Part shown: positions 1 through 11,285 of the stretch, one piece after another
How positions within the stretch are numbered: position 1 is the first letter of the stretch
Layout of the letters: each line of letters opens with the position of its first letter
Source of the DNA: Catonia carolina
Lineage: Eukaryota; Arthropoda; Insecta; Hemiptera; Achilidae
Assembly: GCA_035578175.1 (NCBI GenBank)
Contig: JAQMRL010000010.1
Span: 34,418,784 to 34,482,783, forward strand
Direction: 5' to 3'
Length of the DNA stretch: 64,000 bases
Notes under the pieces: model-generated
Database searches by the model: none
Told to the model about the DNA's origin: nothing
The model's input: only the letters and a program-made list of their open reading frames with translations
Position numbers and translations under genes: made by a program

Positions 1-1
1 C

Positions 2-619
2 AAATTCAGAAATAGCGGCCAGACTTGTATTGCTGCAAATAGATTTTTAATACAAAGTGATGTGTTTGATAAGTTTATAGGTAAACTAAAAGAAAAAATT
101 CTTACTCTAAAATTGGGTAACGGAATGGAACCAGATATGGATCTAGGGCCTCTTATTAATAAAGCTCAAGTAACAAAGGTTGAAGGTATAGTAAAAGATG
201 CAGTATCTAAGGGAGCAAATGTGATATGTGGAGGAGAAAGAGCTACTGAAATTGGTGAACAATTTTATAAACCTACTATTCTAACAAATATTTCATCAAA
301 TATGACATGCTATGTTGATGAAATATTTGGACCAATTGTTGTTTGTATAAAATTCAATTCTGAAGATGAGGCGATTGAGATTAGCAATTCCAATCAAAGT
401 GGACTTGCTGGGTATTTTTATTCCAATGATGTTGTACAAGTATGGCGAGTCGCTAAGAAAATGGAAGTTGGTATGGTAGGTGTTAATGAAGGTCTTATTT
501 CATCAACGGAAGCTCCATTCGGTGGTATAAAAGAATCGGGTATAGGTCGAGAAGGGTGCCATCATGGAATTGAAGAGTTTGTTTATATTAAATACATATG
601 TTTTGGTAACTTACAATAA
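2..619 (+). CDS. ALDH5A1: Succinate-semialdehyde dehydrogenase, C-terminal part (5' end outside window)
   Basis: This is the C-terminal 205 codons of a mitochondrial-type succinate-semialdehyde dehydrogenase, which oxidises succinic semialdehyde to succinate with NAD(P)+ in the last step of the GABA shunt. The frame is open from base 2 and begins KFRNSGQTC, the aldehyde dehydrogenase signature with the catalytic cysteine at bases 26-28. It continues through GPLIN, the EIFGP motif near 320-334, GLAGYFYS, VGMVGVNEGLIS and PFGGIKESGIGREG, ending KYICFGNLQ and a TAA at 617-619. The order and spacing match the SSADH subfamily closely. The ATG/GTG codons inside this stretch are internal, not starts. 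The NAD-binding part and catalytic glutamate lie left of the window. No intron interrupts the 618 bases, so this is a long last exon or, less likely, a retrocopy. I see no frameshift or nonsense change. Confidence 0.93.
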   Translation, partial: KFRNSGQTCIAANRFLIQSDVFDKFIGKLKEKILTLKLGNGMEPDMDLGPLINKAQVTKVEGIVKDAVSKGANVICGGERATEIGEQFYKPTILTNISSNMTCYVDEIFGPIVVCIKFNSEDEAIEISNSNQSGLAGYFYSNDVVQVWRVAKKMEVGMVGVNEGLISSTEAPFGGIKESGIGREGCHHGIEEFVYIKYICFGNLQ

Positions 620-961
620 TGTAATTTTTGTTTTTTTATTTATTTTTTAAACTTAATCAGATGTTTCATCCGTATTTATTTCAAAGCTTTGTTTTTAAGG
701 GTTTAAACTTTGTTACTGTACTTAAAATATGAACACTACTCAATCTTATGCCTGAAACTGGCAGATGATATTGTAATACGACGAAATTTACGGAACTTAT
801 TAAAAAAAAACATTAATTTTGTTGAATGTTTTTGAATAATCGAAAATGAACCTACCTTAATACTTTGGCAATTGTCTTTGTAAAATGTCGAACAAATTAA
901 AAGTTTTGTTTTACATTTGACTCTTTGGCACATTAATGCTATTGCAAACGATAAAAATATG
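620..961. other. 3' flank of the SSADH gene
   Basis: AT-rich sequence following the stop codon, presumably 3' UTR and intergenic DNA. No canonical AATAAA lies close to the stop; one occurs much further on at about 1125-1130. No gene is supported on either strand. Confidence 0.4.
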
Positions 962-1022
962 ACGTGACGGGGAATCAAACCCAAAACTAATGGCGTAGAG
1001 CCAAATTGCGCTGACCACTACA
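962..1022 (-). repeat. tRNA-derived SINE head, relic
   Basis: On the minus strand this reads as a tRNA-like module: an A-box-like TAGTGGTCAGCGC followed about 35 bases later by a B-box-like GGGTTTGATTCCCC. This is the layout of the RNA polymerase III promoter of tRNA-derived SINEs. No clear tail or target-site duplication is visible. It does not look like a functional tRNA gene because the arms do not pair well. Confidence 0.55.
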
Positions 1023-1194
1023 ATTTTAAAGGTTACATAACTTTAAATATTTTGTTTGGTAAATTTAATAATCCCTATAAATTTGGTTACTAAAATGTTT
1101 GTTTTGCTTGTTTACCAAGAAGCTAATAAACATTTTGATGAAGCCCTTCTTTCGTAGTCATATATAATTTTATATTTTCACTGAATGTTGAACC

Positions 1195-1236
1195 CATAGG
1201 GTGGTCTAGTGGTAAAGTCGTCGCCCTGAGTCAGTT
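1195..1236 (+). repeat. tRNA-like SINE head fragment
   Basis: A short stretch with GGTCTAGTGGTAAAGTCG and GCCCTGAGTCA resembles the A-box half of a tRNA-derived SINE. The minus-strand relic at 61781-61870 has a very similar head, so both probably belong to one old SINE group. The B-box half is missing here. Confidence 0.45.
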
Positions 1237-1365
1237 ATTTATCTTTATTTTTTTAAAGGTATTTTCATCCATCCACTTAGAAAAAATAATCCATGGCTTG
1301 TATGTAGGTAATGCAATGAGGTGATTACTATATTCTTAAGTATAATTAACTTAATTAAACTGAAT

Positions 1366-2330
1366 TGTATAGTCTTAAAATTTTTTTTATTGTACTCATC
1401 AGATGCAGGACATTCTTTTTGTTTTCGTCTCTGTCCATTCTACTGTCAGCATACCGCTGTACACCAAAACCATTACGCTGAATGCTTCCTTGACTTGGTG
1501 CAATACGGCTGTTTAGGTAGGGTATGTTGCGCATTTGACATAATTTGTTGTAGAACTTCCCAGACATCTAAGTGTGGTGGCTTGTGTGAGTTTGATTTGG
1601 CTTGATGTTTGATGATTTGGCTTGTGTGACCTTCAAGCCACAACTCAGTCTTCTGTTTGTCATCTCTTGTGCAATTCATGATTTAAGTTCTCTTCATGGC
1701 TATTTTCTTTGCAAATTTATTCTTAAGAATAGTTTTCATTATATCTAGTGCTTTTCTTAGCTCTTCCTCGTTGTTACCAAGTAGAGCACTGTCTCCCGCA
1801 AAAAAATAGTTGTTTGTAGCATCGCTGACTATCGTTATCCCATTTTACTTCTGTAAACTCGTCCATAGCATATTCAATGCACAGATTAAACGGGAGTGGG
1901 GACAAGCTACACCCCTGTCTGACACCTTTTGAAAGTTTTGCCTGAAGTCCATTTCGACTCATTAGAGCTTTCTGATTTTGGTGTAGCTAAAGAATTATAC
2001 TTCTATTCCAGTAGTAAATGCCTACATCACTGAGAATTCTAAACTATGTGGTCCAACCCATGCTTGCAAATAGTTTTCAAAAATCAATGAAAGCTATCAT
2101 GAATCCATCCTTTAACTCAAGAAATTTTTCCACAATTATTTGTGAACTTAAAATAGCTCCAAGCAAAACTGATTTTCATATAAGTATCTCTCTACTTTTT
2201 TCGATACCTTTTCATATTTTTAATTAAACTTAATTTTATAGTCTTCACAAGTTTTTTTATTGTATACATCAAATTCAGGACTCTTTTGTTTGTTTTCGTT
2301 TCTGTTCATTCTACTGTCAACATACCGCTG
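1366..2330 (-). pseudogene. Decayed LINE reverse transcriptase (RTE-like or related), 3' part
   Basis: The minus strand carries broken reverse transcriptase coding. From 1962 downwards it reads KGVRQGCSLSPLPFNLCIEYAMDE, which is RT motif B; a frame change then leads into FAGDSALLGNNEEELRKALDIM and, to about 1640, TRDDKQKTELWLEGH. The catalytic FADD box reads FAGD, so one catalytic aspartate is lost. Outside this core, 1366-1465 and 2234-2330 are diverged direct repeats of each other (both hold a TTTTATTGTA core and CATACCGCTGTACA). This suggests two overlapping 3'-end copies or a duplication. There is no intact frame. Confidence 0.7.
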
Positions 2331-3356
2331 TACAACCAACCCATAGATAATTAAACCAACAAGAAAATTCTGATTTTTCTCATTCGTCTCTATATTTTAT
2401 TGAACAGATAAATATTACCGTTTAAATTCTGTAAAAGATTTCTACAATACAGTACAATATGTAAATTTATAAAAAAGCTAAAATAAATGCAATAAGAAAT
2501 TACAATTTCAATTAATATGGGTCAGGTACACGGTTGGATAGCCAATTTACAAAAAGTGGTTCAGTAATTTCAAATTTCTTTAGCTGTATCTAGAATTGTT
2601 ATAAACTGTGAGTTTTTTATTAAAACTTTTAAACTGTTTAATATACAACATTAATGTTGTCTCTGTAGTTAACTTTAAAAGTTTTTATTTTACACGAAGA
2701 GAAATATTTTGTTTCAAATAGTACTATCTTTATACAATACCCTAGGGTCCAATATAACTTTTTCTGTCCCATTTCTGTCTGCGCTTTTTTTAAGTATGTG
2801 TTAGAGTATAAAATAAAATTTTCAGGTTTCTCATAGTAAACGTTTATGTTCGGTTTATTCTTATCTCGTTTAGCTTATCATTTTACTGTATGAATTTCGA
2901 TATTTGTTTTTATATCTTTATTATAGAGGATATGTTTTTCGTATAAACTAAAAAGTAGTTTTCTTTTATAAGCTTAGGTTCTTTTATTTATTTTATGAAA
3001 TTAAACTGATTTTAGTCGATTATTCCGGTTTCCTTTTACCTCAGGCTTACGGTAATAGTTAAACAATGTTATAGCTGGTTCACTCTCTTAAAAAATTTTA
3101 AGTTTCATGCCAAGTTTAAAATTCTTCAATTTTAATTCTGTTAACCTTGTTAACATTAATTTACTACTTATTTAGAACGATCATTACTTGGGTGCATTTG
3201 TATAACCTCAGATGTTCTTGTTAGATGTCACAGCCATTGTTTCAAGCTTGTACTTCAATTTTGACACCAAACTGAAAGTGAAAAGTTTTACAACTTTTAA
3301 TTAAAACAATATTTTTACAGAGATTATTATATTAGCACCAATTGATCTTTTAAATA
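2331..3356. other. AT-rich DNA, nothing recognised
   Basis: No gene, RNA or repeat boundary that I can support on either strand. Confidence 0.4.
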
Positions 3357-3360
3357 TTAA

Positions 3361-3918
3361 CAAGTTGACTGTTATGTGACCCAAAGATGTGTCACACTTG
3401 TCTTTAAAAATGGGCCATGTGCATCAAAAATGAGTCACAGTACACATTACTTATTTTTAAGTCGTGTGCTGCTAATGTGGTTTCAAAAGCTATGGTTTCA
3501 GAAAGTGACATTGTACACTTAGCTTTTTCAAATAGTTGGCCGTTTACAAATAATATGATATTGCGTATAGGCTACAGGTAGTTTTTTATGTTGCTCTGTA
3601 CTAGAATGCTGCTATTATTTTAAATTTTCTTTTTACTTTTGCTTATTATTGTTGATTGAAATAGTCTAGAGTACTTGGCAACTAAACCCAGTCGTCTATT
3701 ACATTTTTATTGACACAAAAATAGTCACATGGCTCTGAAATGTAAAATCATTCCAGCAGGCCGTGTAACCCAAAAGTGTGTCACAACGTTTTTTTTTACA
3801 AAAAATCAGTATTTGTTTATAAAATAAAATAAGTAAAATAACAAAAATGGATAAAATTTAAAAAACAAACGATGGCCCCGCTATAAATTACGCAAAATTT
3901 AGTGTGGCAGTCAACGTG
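3361..3918. mobile_element. Candidate TTAA-type (piggyBac-like) MITE
   Basis: A non-coding 558-bp segment is bounded by TTAA on both sides (3357-3360 and 3919-3922). Its ends are inverted: CAAGTTGACTG at the left and, on the minus strand, CACGTTGACTG at the right. TTAA target duplication and a short inverted repeat of this kind are typical of piggyBac-related non-autonomous elements. Inside, a GTGACCCAAAGATGTGTCAC motif near 3376 recurs in the same orientation near 3767 as GTAACCCAAAAGTGTGTCAC. No transposase coding is present. Other TTAA-duplicating superfamilies are possible. Confidence 0.5.
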
Positions 3919-3922
3919 TTAA

Positions 3923-4397
3923 TATTAAATTAAATAACCCTCATATTTTTTTCTCATTGAAATCACTAAAACGGATTTTTTAAATTGGAATATTTTCTAA
4001 CATGGCTAAACATTTATTTTAAACTTAGGTCAAGAAACATGTCATTATGATTTTACAATTTTATGAATTTAGAAAAAGTACATAAAACAAACGTTTTTGA
4101 AAATTATAAACTCTACTACGATTATTCGAACGCTACTTTTATTTACGTATAATTACTTTTTCCATATTCAAACAAACAATTCGTAAAAAAACTTTTTCAT
4201 GAAACAGTATTACATGAAATAAATATCAGCTGTCTACACACAAAAAATTGCATTTTTCAAATGCACTTTACTTGGATCCAGAAAATGATACGCAGTTCAT
4301 TCATGAATCACTAACCTAATCTAACCTAAAGAATATTACACAATTACCGTGGATTAATCGATGATTCATTATTGAAACGATGTCTTAAAGGGCATAC
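3923..4397. other. AT-rich DNA, nothing recognised
   Basis: No coding or repeat feature that I can support. Confidence 0.4.
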
Positions 4398-4408
4398 ACA
4401 AAACTTAA

Positions 4409-4578
4409 TTTTTTTTTGTTTGTTTAACGTCCGACTGTTCTGCAATTACTGCTAATGCAGACGGTGAATGATGAAATGATTTTTGTAACGTATGAAAATA
4501 TGCCGTGCCTGAATGGGATTCGAACCCAAGACCGCATGATGAGAGGCGAGCACGTTACCAACTTCGCCAATGCGGCCG
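4409..4578 (-). mobile_element. tRNA-derived SINE, complete copy
   Basis: Read on the minus strand it begins GGCCGCATTGGCG, has an A box in TGGCGAAGTTGG and a B box in GGGTTCGAATCCC, then a body with CACCGTCTGCATTAGCAG, ends CAGTCGGACGTTAAAC and finishes in an A-rich tail. It aligns throughout with the copy at 56987-57170. An 11-bp target-site duplication, ACAAAACTTAA, flanks it at 4398-4408 and 4579-4589. It would be transcribed by RNA polymerase III and mobilised by a LINE in trans. Confidence 0.85.
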
Positions 4579-4589
4579 ACAAAACTTAA

Positions 4590-5419
4590 ACGAAAGTTTA
4601 CGTAGCTGTATTTGGCAAGTGAGTAACAAATCTAAAAATACCTCCAAAAAATTAAGAGAGAGCTGTTTATGAGCGAGTCACTCAATTTAATGTTGGAAAT
4701 GTTGGCACAATTTATACAATGAGAAAATTAGGCTTGTCACCCGGAAGAGGTACAGTCGTCGTAAGAAGAAGAGGGATAATAAACGGAAGCTGAGGATGAA
4801 ATGAGCTGGACATAGAAAATTTGAAGAAAGAAGAAGTAGGATGAGGCTCAAGAATCTCAGAGAAAACAGGAGAAGAAGAAGGAAAATGAAGGTTTAACTT
4901 ATGGGGCCAAAGAGTTTTAGAATTATTCTAAAGGTGAGTGATGTATTTTACTGTTTGCACTTTCCACTTCTTTCCCGTAACTTTTGATTTTTCATGTGAC
5001 TAAATTTTCAGGAAATCGTAACGTTGTTAGTTTTTAAGATAAATTGACAGTCTTTTTTTTAAAATGTCCAGAAAAACATTTTCTATAATCTGTACTATTC
5101 ATAACAAATTTGCTGTTAATAGAGGAATAAATAAAAAAATATCCAAGTTGATAAAACTGGGTAAAGATTTTAAAATTTGTAATATTCTTTTTTAAGTTAT
5201 AGAATAAATTGTTATATGAAGAGCTGTTTATAATTAAATATTAGCGAATTTCAAAAAAAAATCAGATGTTTTGGTCTAATACCAAAAATGATAGATTTTT
5301 TTGAAATTTGTACCATTTTTTTCAACCTCATTCCCGTTTTAAGGGTTGGGGTTAAAATTTTGGTTTTATTTTCATATTGCAATACACACATATATTATAT
5401 ACATGAGTTATTTGCCAAA
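4590..5419. other. Intergenic DNA with a purine-rich stretch
   Basis: About 4735-4900 is rich in GAA/GAG on the plus strand, like a decayed purine-rich simple sequence. No gene is supported. Confidence 0.35.
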
Positions 5420-6170
5420 AGTACAGCTCTCTTGAATTTTAGAGCATAAACTTTGGAAAATTGAAATTAATGAAAACAAATCGCAACAAATGACGTTTAC
5501 TCTTAGACGACAAAACTGCCCAACCGTTTACATTTATAATATTCCGCTGCCTCACACTACTCAAACACGCTATTTAGGCTTACACTTGGACAGAAAATTT
5601 ACATGTTACGCACATGTTACATACACACGCCACAAACTCAAAACACGCTTCTATCAACTGAAACGCTTACACGATAGACGTTCTAAATTAAGCATGTCAC
5701 ACAAATTAACAATCTACGAGACAGTCTTAAGACCAATCTGGACATATGGAGTTCAACTTTAGATCTGCTAAACCTTTACACACGAAACCTATTCAAGCGA
5801 TTCAGAACAAGATTCTACGAACGATAACGCAGTGCCTCATTTACATCACAAACTCAATGTTGCACAAGGACATAAAAATCTCATACGTAATTGATGTCAC
5901 GAAACAACTATACAAGACGATGCATGACAAATTTGAATTACATAACAACCCTCTCATACAAAACGAGTACATTAGGGCGATACCGGGTGCTCAGCGCAGA
6001 CATTCGAAGCGCCTCTGGCCAAGAGATATTCTAGGCCAACTGTAGGACTGTGGTGATGTCTGCACGCTCCTTCAAGTTAATCAGGTTGTGAAACATTAGC
6101 TTCACATTTAAAAATTGTTGTATTAATATAATAACAAATACTAAATTTCAATTGAAAATGTCAAAAAAAA
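5420..6170 (+). pseudogene. 5'-truncated Jockey-type LINE, C-terminal reverse transcriptase
   Basis: Coding for the thumb and C-terminal region of a Jockey-clade reverse transcriptase can be followed from LWKIEINENKSQQMTFTLRR (about 5451) through NCPTVYIYNIPLPHTTQTRYLGLHLDRKFT and LRPIWTYGVQL, then, after a frame change near 5755, on to LHTKPIQAIQNKILRTI and RRHSKRLWPRDILGQL, stopping at 6045. An in-frame stop near 5430 and the frame change show it is dead. A short 3' UTR ends in an A-rich tail at about 6150-6170 (AATGTCAAAAAAAAC). The upstream endonuclease and RT core are absent, the usual 5' truncation of LINE copies. A related copy lies at 59300-60205. Confidence 0.82.
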
Positions 6171-7499
6171 CAAAAAAGGCTTAATTACTCCTTTAACAGA
6201 TGGCAAAACTAGAAAAAAAGCAACTGTATCACCTAAAAACAAACACACGAAGGGGTTACCATCCACCGTCACAGTTACAGCTACAATATTATTACATTAT
6301 TGTACAATATCGAATAGGGGAAGGTTTACACAGAAGCTACCCTTCTTGAACACTATAGATAGAAAGCGATTCGAAGTTTCTTTGGCACTAATTGACGCAA
6401 GTCTGCCCCTGCTTACTACCTAAGTCATTATAGCTGTTGTTATTTATGAACACAACCAATTCCCTCATAACATCTTCCATCAAGCTTCAACTTTAGTACA
6501 TTACAAACCCCTCACATCAAAATATTTTTCTCAGAAATATATTTTTTCTTTTCTTTCTTTATCTTATTTCAACTTAATCATGTTCTTTCATTGTTAAAAT
6601 TTATTTGAAAATATTTTTAACTTATCGTTAACAACTTCCATCCCTTATTATCTGTCTAACGGTAATTGTTTTCTTCAACATAACAACTCAAGTACCGTAA
6701 TGAATGTTTTTAGTAATTTATAAAATATCTATTTCGTCCTAATATTCTTAATTTCACTGAATTGAGGATAAATCTGTATACAAAATATACATAACTTATT
6801 TTCTCATTAGTAGAAGCTTATTAAAACTCTTAAATTATGATATTATTTCAATAAAAAAACAAGTAAAAATTTTAGTTAAAAATTATTAACTATTACATTT
6901 ATTTTACAACTGTATAAAAACAAACAGCAAAATTGGTCACAACAAAATTAATAAAAAAAAACCAACCGCGTTAATGGCTTTGAGAAGGACACCACCCAGC
7001 AATAGCTCTCCAGAGAACGATAATTGTGTTCATTTTTTAAATAGTATTTTTGTGTACTTAATAAATGTAACAGTTGCGTTAATGTACCATGTCTATACAC
7101 CATCGGCGTTTCAGTCACCTTTGTGCGATTCCTGGTGGGTCTGCAGAATTCATATTGCATATAAAGGGATTGCTATGATTTTGAAATTTGTCTCTGAACC
7201 TGCGGTACAGTTTTAGTTATGTGTCGTTGACGTAAGAAACGCGTAAGTCATCGTGTTACGTTGTATTAGATACGTAACTCGGGCAAATAGTAATCAGTCG
7301 TAAGAATTTACTTTGAAAACCGGTTGAAGCATCGCCTTATACGCCAAGAATTTTGTAGTAATGGGTAGTCTTGACCGCTTAGCTAATAACCTTTACAACT
7401 CGCCTTTACAACTGTTTCAGTCTGTTATTTAGTAGTTGCCGCTTCTGGTTGACGTGCTTGTTTCACGTCAATCGCCTGTCTAAATACAGCCCAAGGTAC
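6171..7499. other. AT-rich DNA, nothing recognised
   Basis: No feature is supported. Short open frames around 6950-7216 overlap on opposite strands and have no family resemblance. Confidence 0.35.
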
Positions 7500-7670
7500 C
7501 AAACATTGTTTGTTTCATCAAAACCGGTCAACCGGAAGTAGTAATTTATATTCGTGTAATTTTTCACTTTTTTGCGATTTTTTCAAAAACGGCTCTTAAT
7601 TTTTTTAAATCGTCTCATTTACTACATTTTTTAGGCTCTACAAGATAGGGTAGGCGCCTACAAGATAGCG
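7500..7670 (-). repeat. Repeat A, internal fragment
   Basis: This matches the middle of repeat A in reverse orientation: CATCAAAACCGGTCAACCGG, the TTTTTCACTTTTTTGCGAT segment, and CTCTACAAGATAGGGTAGG. Both ends of the family are missing, including the (AC)n core. CTACAAGATAG occurs twice at the right edge, a small local duplication. Confidence 0.65.
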
Positions 7671-8499
7671 TCCTTGAAAATCACATGGATTGTGACTACG
7701 GAAATAGAACTTTATCTGCAGGTTTCAACTGAACCTAGCTAAAAAGGGGTCATCAGCCACTTTTATTGATGCAGGCAAGATCCTAGATGTAGCCATACCC
7801 ACAAAATACTGTGACCATCTTGTTAACTACTGGAACACAGGGAAGTTTTAAACAATTGTTAATTACTGGAACACTACAGGGAAGTTTCAAACAATTCAAA
7901 ATAAAATTCATCATGTTAGCGTAGTTCTAACCGAAGTTACAGCTAAAATAAAATCGATTTAATGTCACAAACACAGGAAAAAAGTGTATTTGCACCACAA
8001 TTTTTTTAAAAAAAATAGGAGGGTGTGCCAGTAAACAACAGTAAATATTTAGAATTAATCAGAAGATTTTGAAATATTATAAAATATAAAAAAGCAAAAA
8101 GTTCAAAACTTTCCCGACTCCCCTTAAAAAAATTGATTGTCTGAAATATTCACGGTTTTTGTCATAATCTTCATCAATTTATAGTAGTTTTACTCCTGTG
8201 TACAGATTTTTGCGTACAAACTTTGTATTTTCTAAAGTGTAGGACTTCAGCTTCAAAATATCACCCATTTTATTTTCAACCGGAAAAAAGGCTTTAGGAT
8301 AACCTCTTAACATAAAAATAAGCTCTTAGCATTGTATTAGTGAAGGAAAACCAAACCTATGTGTTTTCTGTAGGGGAATGGTGTGTTTACATTCAACCAA
8401 TCCGGAAGTCAAAAAGCTGAAAAGACAAAATTTTGACTTTGGGCTTTCTGAAATGACTGATTCACTGATATGAAGTTTTGTATTTTTTTATCTTGTGAG
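7671..8499. other. AT-rich DNA, nothing recognised
   Basis: No feature that I can support. Confidence 0.35.
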
Positions 8500-9280
8500 A
8501 CCGCAGTGGATCACTTGAGTCAATTTCTGGGCACTCTCTTCCGGTTCTTTTCTTTGATTTTCCTCTAGTATTCTTTCATTCTGGCAGATCTTTCTGCTTC
8601 TGAAAATATCACTTTCCTGCTTTCTCTTTTATCTACTTTTCCTTGGAATCTAATATTTTTATCTGTTAATAGTTTCAGCTGTTCAGTTTTATTTTCTAGA
8701 TCTTCGAAGGTGATGCCTAATTCTTCCATATCTTTCTTAATTTCTCTTAACCGCATTACTTTTGTTTTTTTTCTGGTAGAGTTTACTGACTATTTGGTTT
8801 GTGATTCTATCTTTGGGTGTTCTGATTGTATGTCCAAAGAAGGATATTCTCTTCTTCCTCATAGCTTCTATTACCGATTCGGTCTTCTGGTAGACCTGTT
8901 TATTTGTTAGTAATCTCTATTCTCCATCTACTTGGTGTCTCTTTCCGATGCAGGTCCTAAGGATCCTCCTTTCATGTTTTTGGATTTTATCTGTTCTGTT
9001 TACCTAGTTTTATTTGAATAGAATTTCGCACCCATATGTTATCTTTGGTTGTACGACCGTTTTGTAGTGTTTTATTTTGGTTTTGATTGATAGGCATTTT
9101 TTATTGTAGGTGTTGGTGTTTTAGTTTGGCGATTAGTTGTGATGTTGTTAGTTTCTTGGTTCTTTTCCCATGCTTTCTTTTCGTTGTTGTTGTAAGTGAT
9201 AATTTCTCCCAAGTATTTAAAGGATTCTACGAGTTCTATATATTGGTTCTATATTTATCGTTAATTTGGACCTTGGTTAT
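8500..9280 (-). pseudogene. Decayed LINE reverse transcriptase C-terminus (RTE-like or related)
   Basis: Read on the minus strand from about 9240 downwards, broken frames give ELVESFKYLGEIITYNNNEK, then fragments resembling the region after the RT core (HMGAKFYSNKTR, ending KHERRILRT-like), and at 8756-8565 an open piece with LREIKKDMEELGITFEDLENK. The last motif recurs in the relic at 14731-15020 (ELGLTFDDLENKTEILKNLK), showing both come from one LINE family. Many stops and shifts are present. Family assignment beyond non-LTR retrotransposon is uncertain. Confidence 0.65.
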
Positions 9281-10599
9281 ACGTAGCGGGTCTGTTACTG
9301 TTATTACAATGTTTTGTATTTATTAAAGTAAAATAAATCTAATTTTATTAAAACCCAAATTATTACATAATTTCAGTAATTTTAGAAATGTTATGAACTA
9401 AATTAATAATTTTATTCAAGATTTTAATTCTTATGAGAATTGGAAAAGTTCAAGATTTGATTTTAAAATCTCAAATAGTAAATATAAGTAACGTACAGTA
9501 ATACTTTGCGACTAATGATTGTACAGTACAGAATTAATAAGTTTTATATTAAAATACAGAGAGGAAGAAAACATCATATGAATATTTTAAAGAATTTTCA
9601 TACTATTTTGTACCCCAATGTGTAGTTATTATTGTTTATCACAAATGAAGCAGTCGGCTTGTACATTTGTTCATAGTGCGCCAAAGAGATCAACATTTCT
9701 AAGACTAGAAAAGAGCTTCAAGTGGGACAAAGAGTTGGAGTGTGGCCAGGGAACATTAAGATGACATCCCTCTACAAACGAACAAACGACAAATTTTTAC
9801 GATCAAATTAATGGGATAGCAGACCATTACACGGAATGGTTGCTGTGAACAATAATGGGGGTGGAATTCTTAACATTATTTATGATACCCTGTCTAACTA
9901 AAAACATACTCGCCAAATGGAAACAATATGACGATCGAAGTTGTCTTTTTGCAGTTAATAAATTATTTAAAAGAATAACAACTAAATCTTTTATTAGATG
10001 TATTTATTATTACATGTCACATAAATTATACTTATCATTTAAAGTATATTTCATAATTATAATTACTGATTAGCACATCTTTTTTGTCATAATGACTTTG
10101 CTAAAAATTAATTCCTACAATGTTTAAATTTCTTGTGAATGCCTTATTTTTTCATACGAGACGAAATGTAAGGTTTTAAAAATTCATAATTATTGAAAGC
10201 TAAGCCACGTACAATTTTTAACGTAGAAACCGCGACCCCTTCATCTTCTCTTATCCCTGTCCTCCGCAATTTTTCTTCGTCTCCTTCTTCTGGTTTCTCA
10301 TCTTTTATTTCTTTCTAAATTGTCTTTCAAAAGTAAACGTGAAGCATAAAGCTTTAGTTAGTTGGAGCAAACAGCCGAACAATCTCTTCTCTCGTCATCG
10401 ATCAAAATTACCGCCTCATGTGAAAGTACTTTTTATGAATCCTTATCCAAACAAATGGTAATGTACCTCAGTTTTGGTAAAACAACAACGTTGCCAATTA
10501 TAAACGTTGAAGACAATTGCTAAAACTCCATACGATTTCAATTATACAGTCCACACAAATCTATTTTTTCCGAGATGGAGAGAAAAACTCATGTTAACT
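9281..10599. other. AT-rich DNA with a short pyrimidine-rich tract
   Basis: A TCTTC-rich tract lies at about 10235-10315. Nothing else is recognised. Confidence 0.35.
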
Positions 10600-11285
10600 C
10601 CCTCACGATGGGGTAAGTTGTGTTGGACTCAATTGAGGCGTCTTCATCCAGCTCCAAGGAGACCGCAACCGCCTTACCAAACAAAAATCCGCCGCCTGGT
10701 CACTTGATCCGACATCAGCAAACAACCCTTCACCTCCCTCGGAACTGTTTATATAATACTACAAGGGAAATATCGGGTTAAAAAATTTACATACTGTCAG
10801 CGGGGCGTGGAAGGAAACCGTAGCCTAATTCCCCTCTCGCTGTCACTGACCAACACCTCACTCTCTCACGTTCATTCATCTCTTTCATTACCAGCTCAGG
10901 AAATTAGTGTGCTTACCTTACATTCTGAGATCGGACAGGATTGTTTCACTGTGAGACAGGGTGATCCCGCTGATCTCCATATGTCTCCTCCCTCCGCAGT
11001 CTCTCGACTACCCTCTCTGCAAACTTAGCGACCAACTTCCAGCTCTCCTCATCCTGCAGCATCGCTGCCCCTACTCTCTCTGGGATCCACTGTGCAACGC
11101 CTATCTTCTCAGATGTCTCCATTCTGTCGAGGTCAAAATAGGGACATCTTTCAAAAACATGAGAAATGGACTCCTCCTCTTCACTATCGCACAGTCGACA
11201 TTTCGGTACTTCATGAAGTTTGAACCTAGTCAAATATGTCCCAAAGCAACCATGCCCTGTTAGCAACTGCGTCAGCTCGCGACAA
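10600..11285 (-). pseudogene. 5'-truncated R1-like LINE: C-terminal zinc-finger region and 3' UTR
   Basis: On the minus strand the sequence opens at about 11281 with ELTQLLTGHGCFGTYLTRF and continues PKCRLCDSEEEESISHVFERCPYF, the CCHC-type zinc-binding motif (CxxC, H, C) that ends ORF2 in R1/I-group LINEs. The frame stays open to a stop just below 10946 (ending RDHPVSQ). The remaining 350 bp down to about 10600 is GC-richer than its surroundings and is probably the 3' UTR. The RT and endonuclease are missing, so the copy is a 5' truncation. The frame is intact over 106+ residues, which suggests a fairly recent insertion. Confidence 0.78.

Noticed and set aside
962..1022. A functional tRNA gene (also considered at 4500-4577, 23064, 27651 and 56990)
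   Set aside because: A and B boxes are present but acceptor and anticodon arms do not pair, and the better copies have SINE bodies, tails and target duplications.
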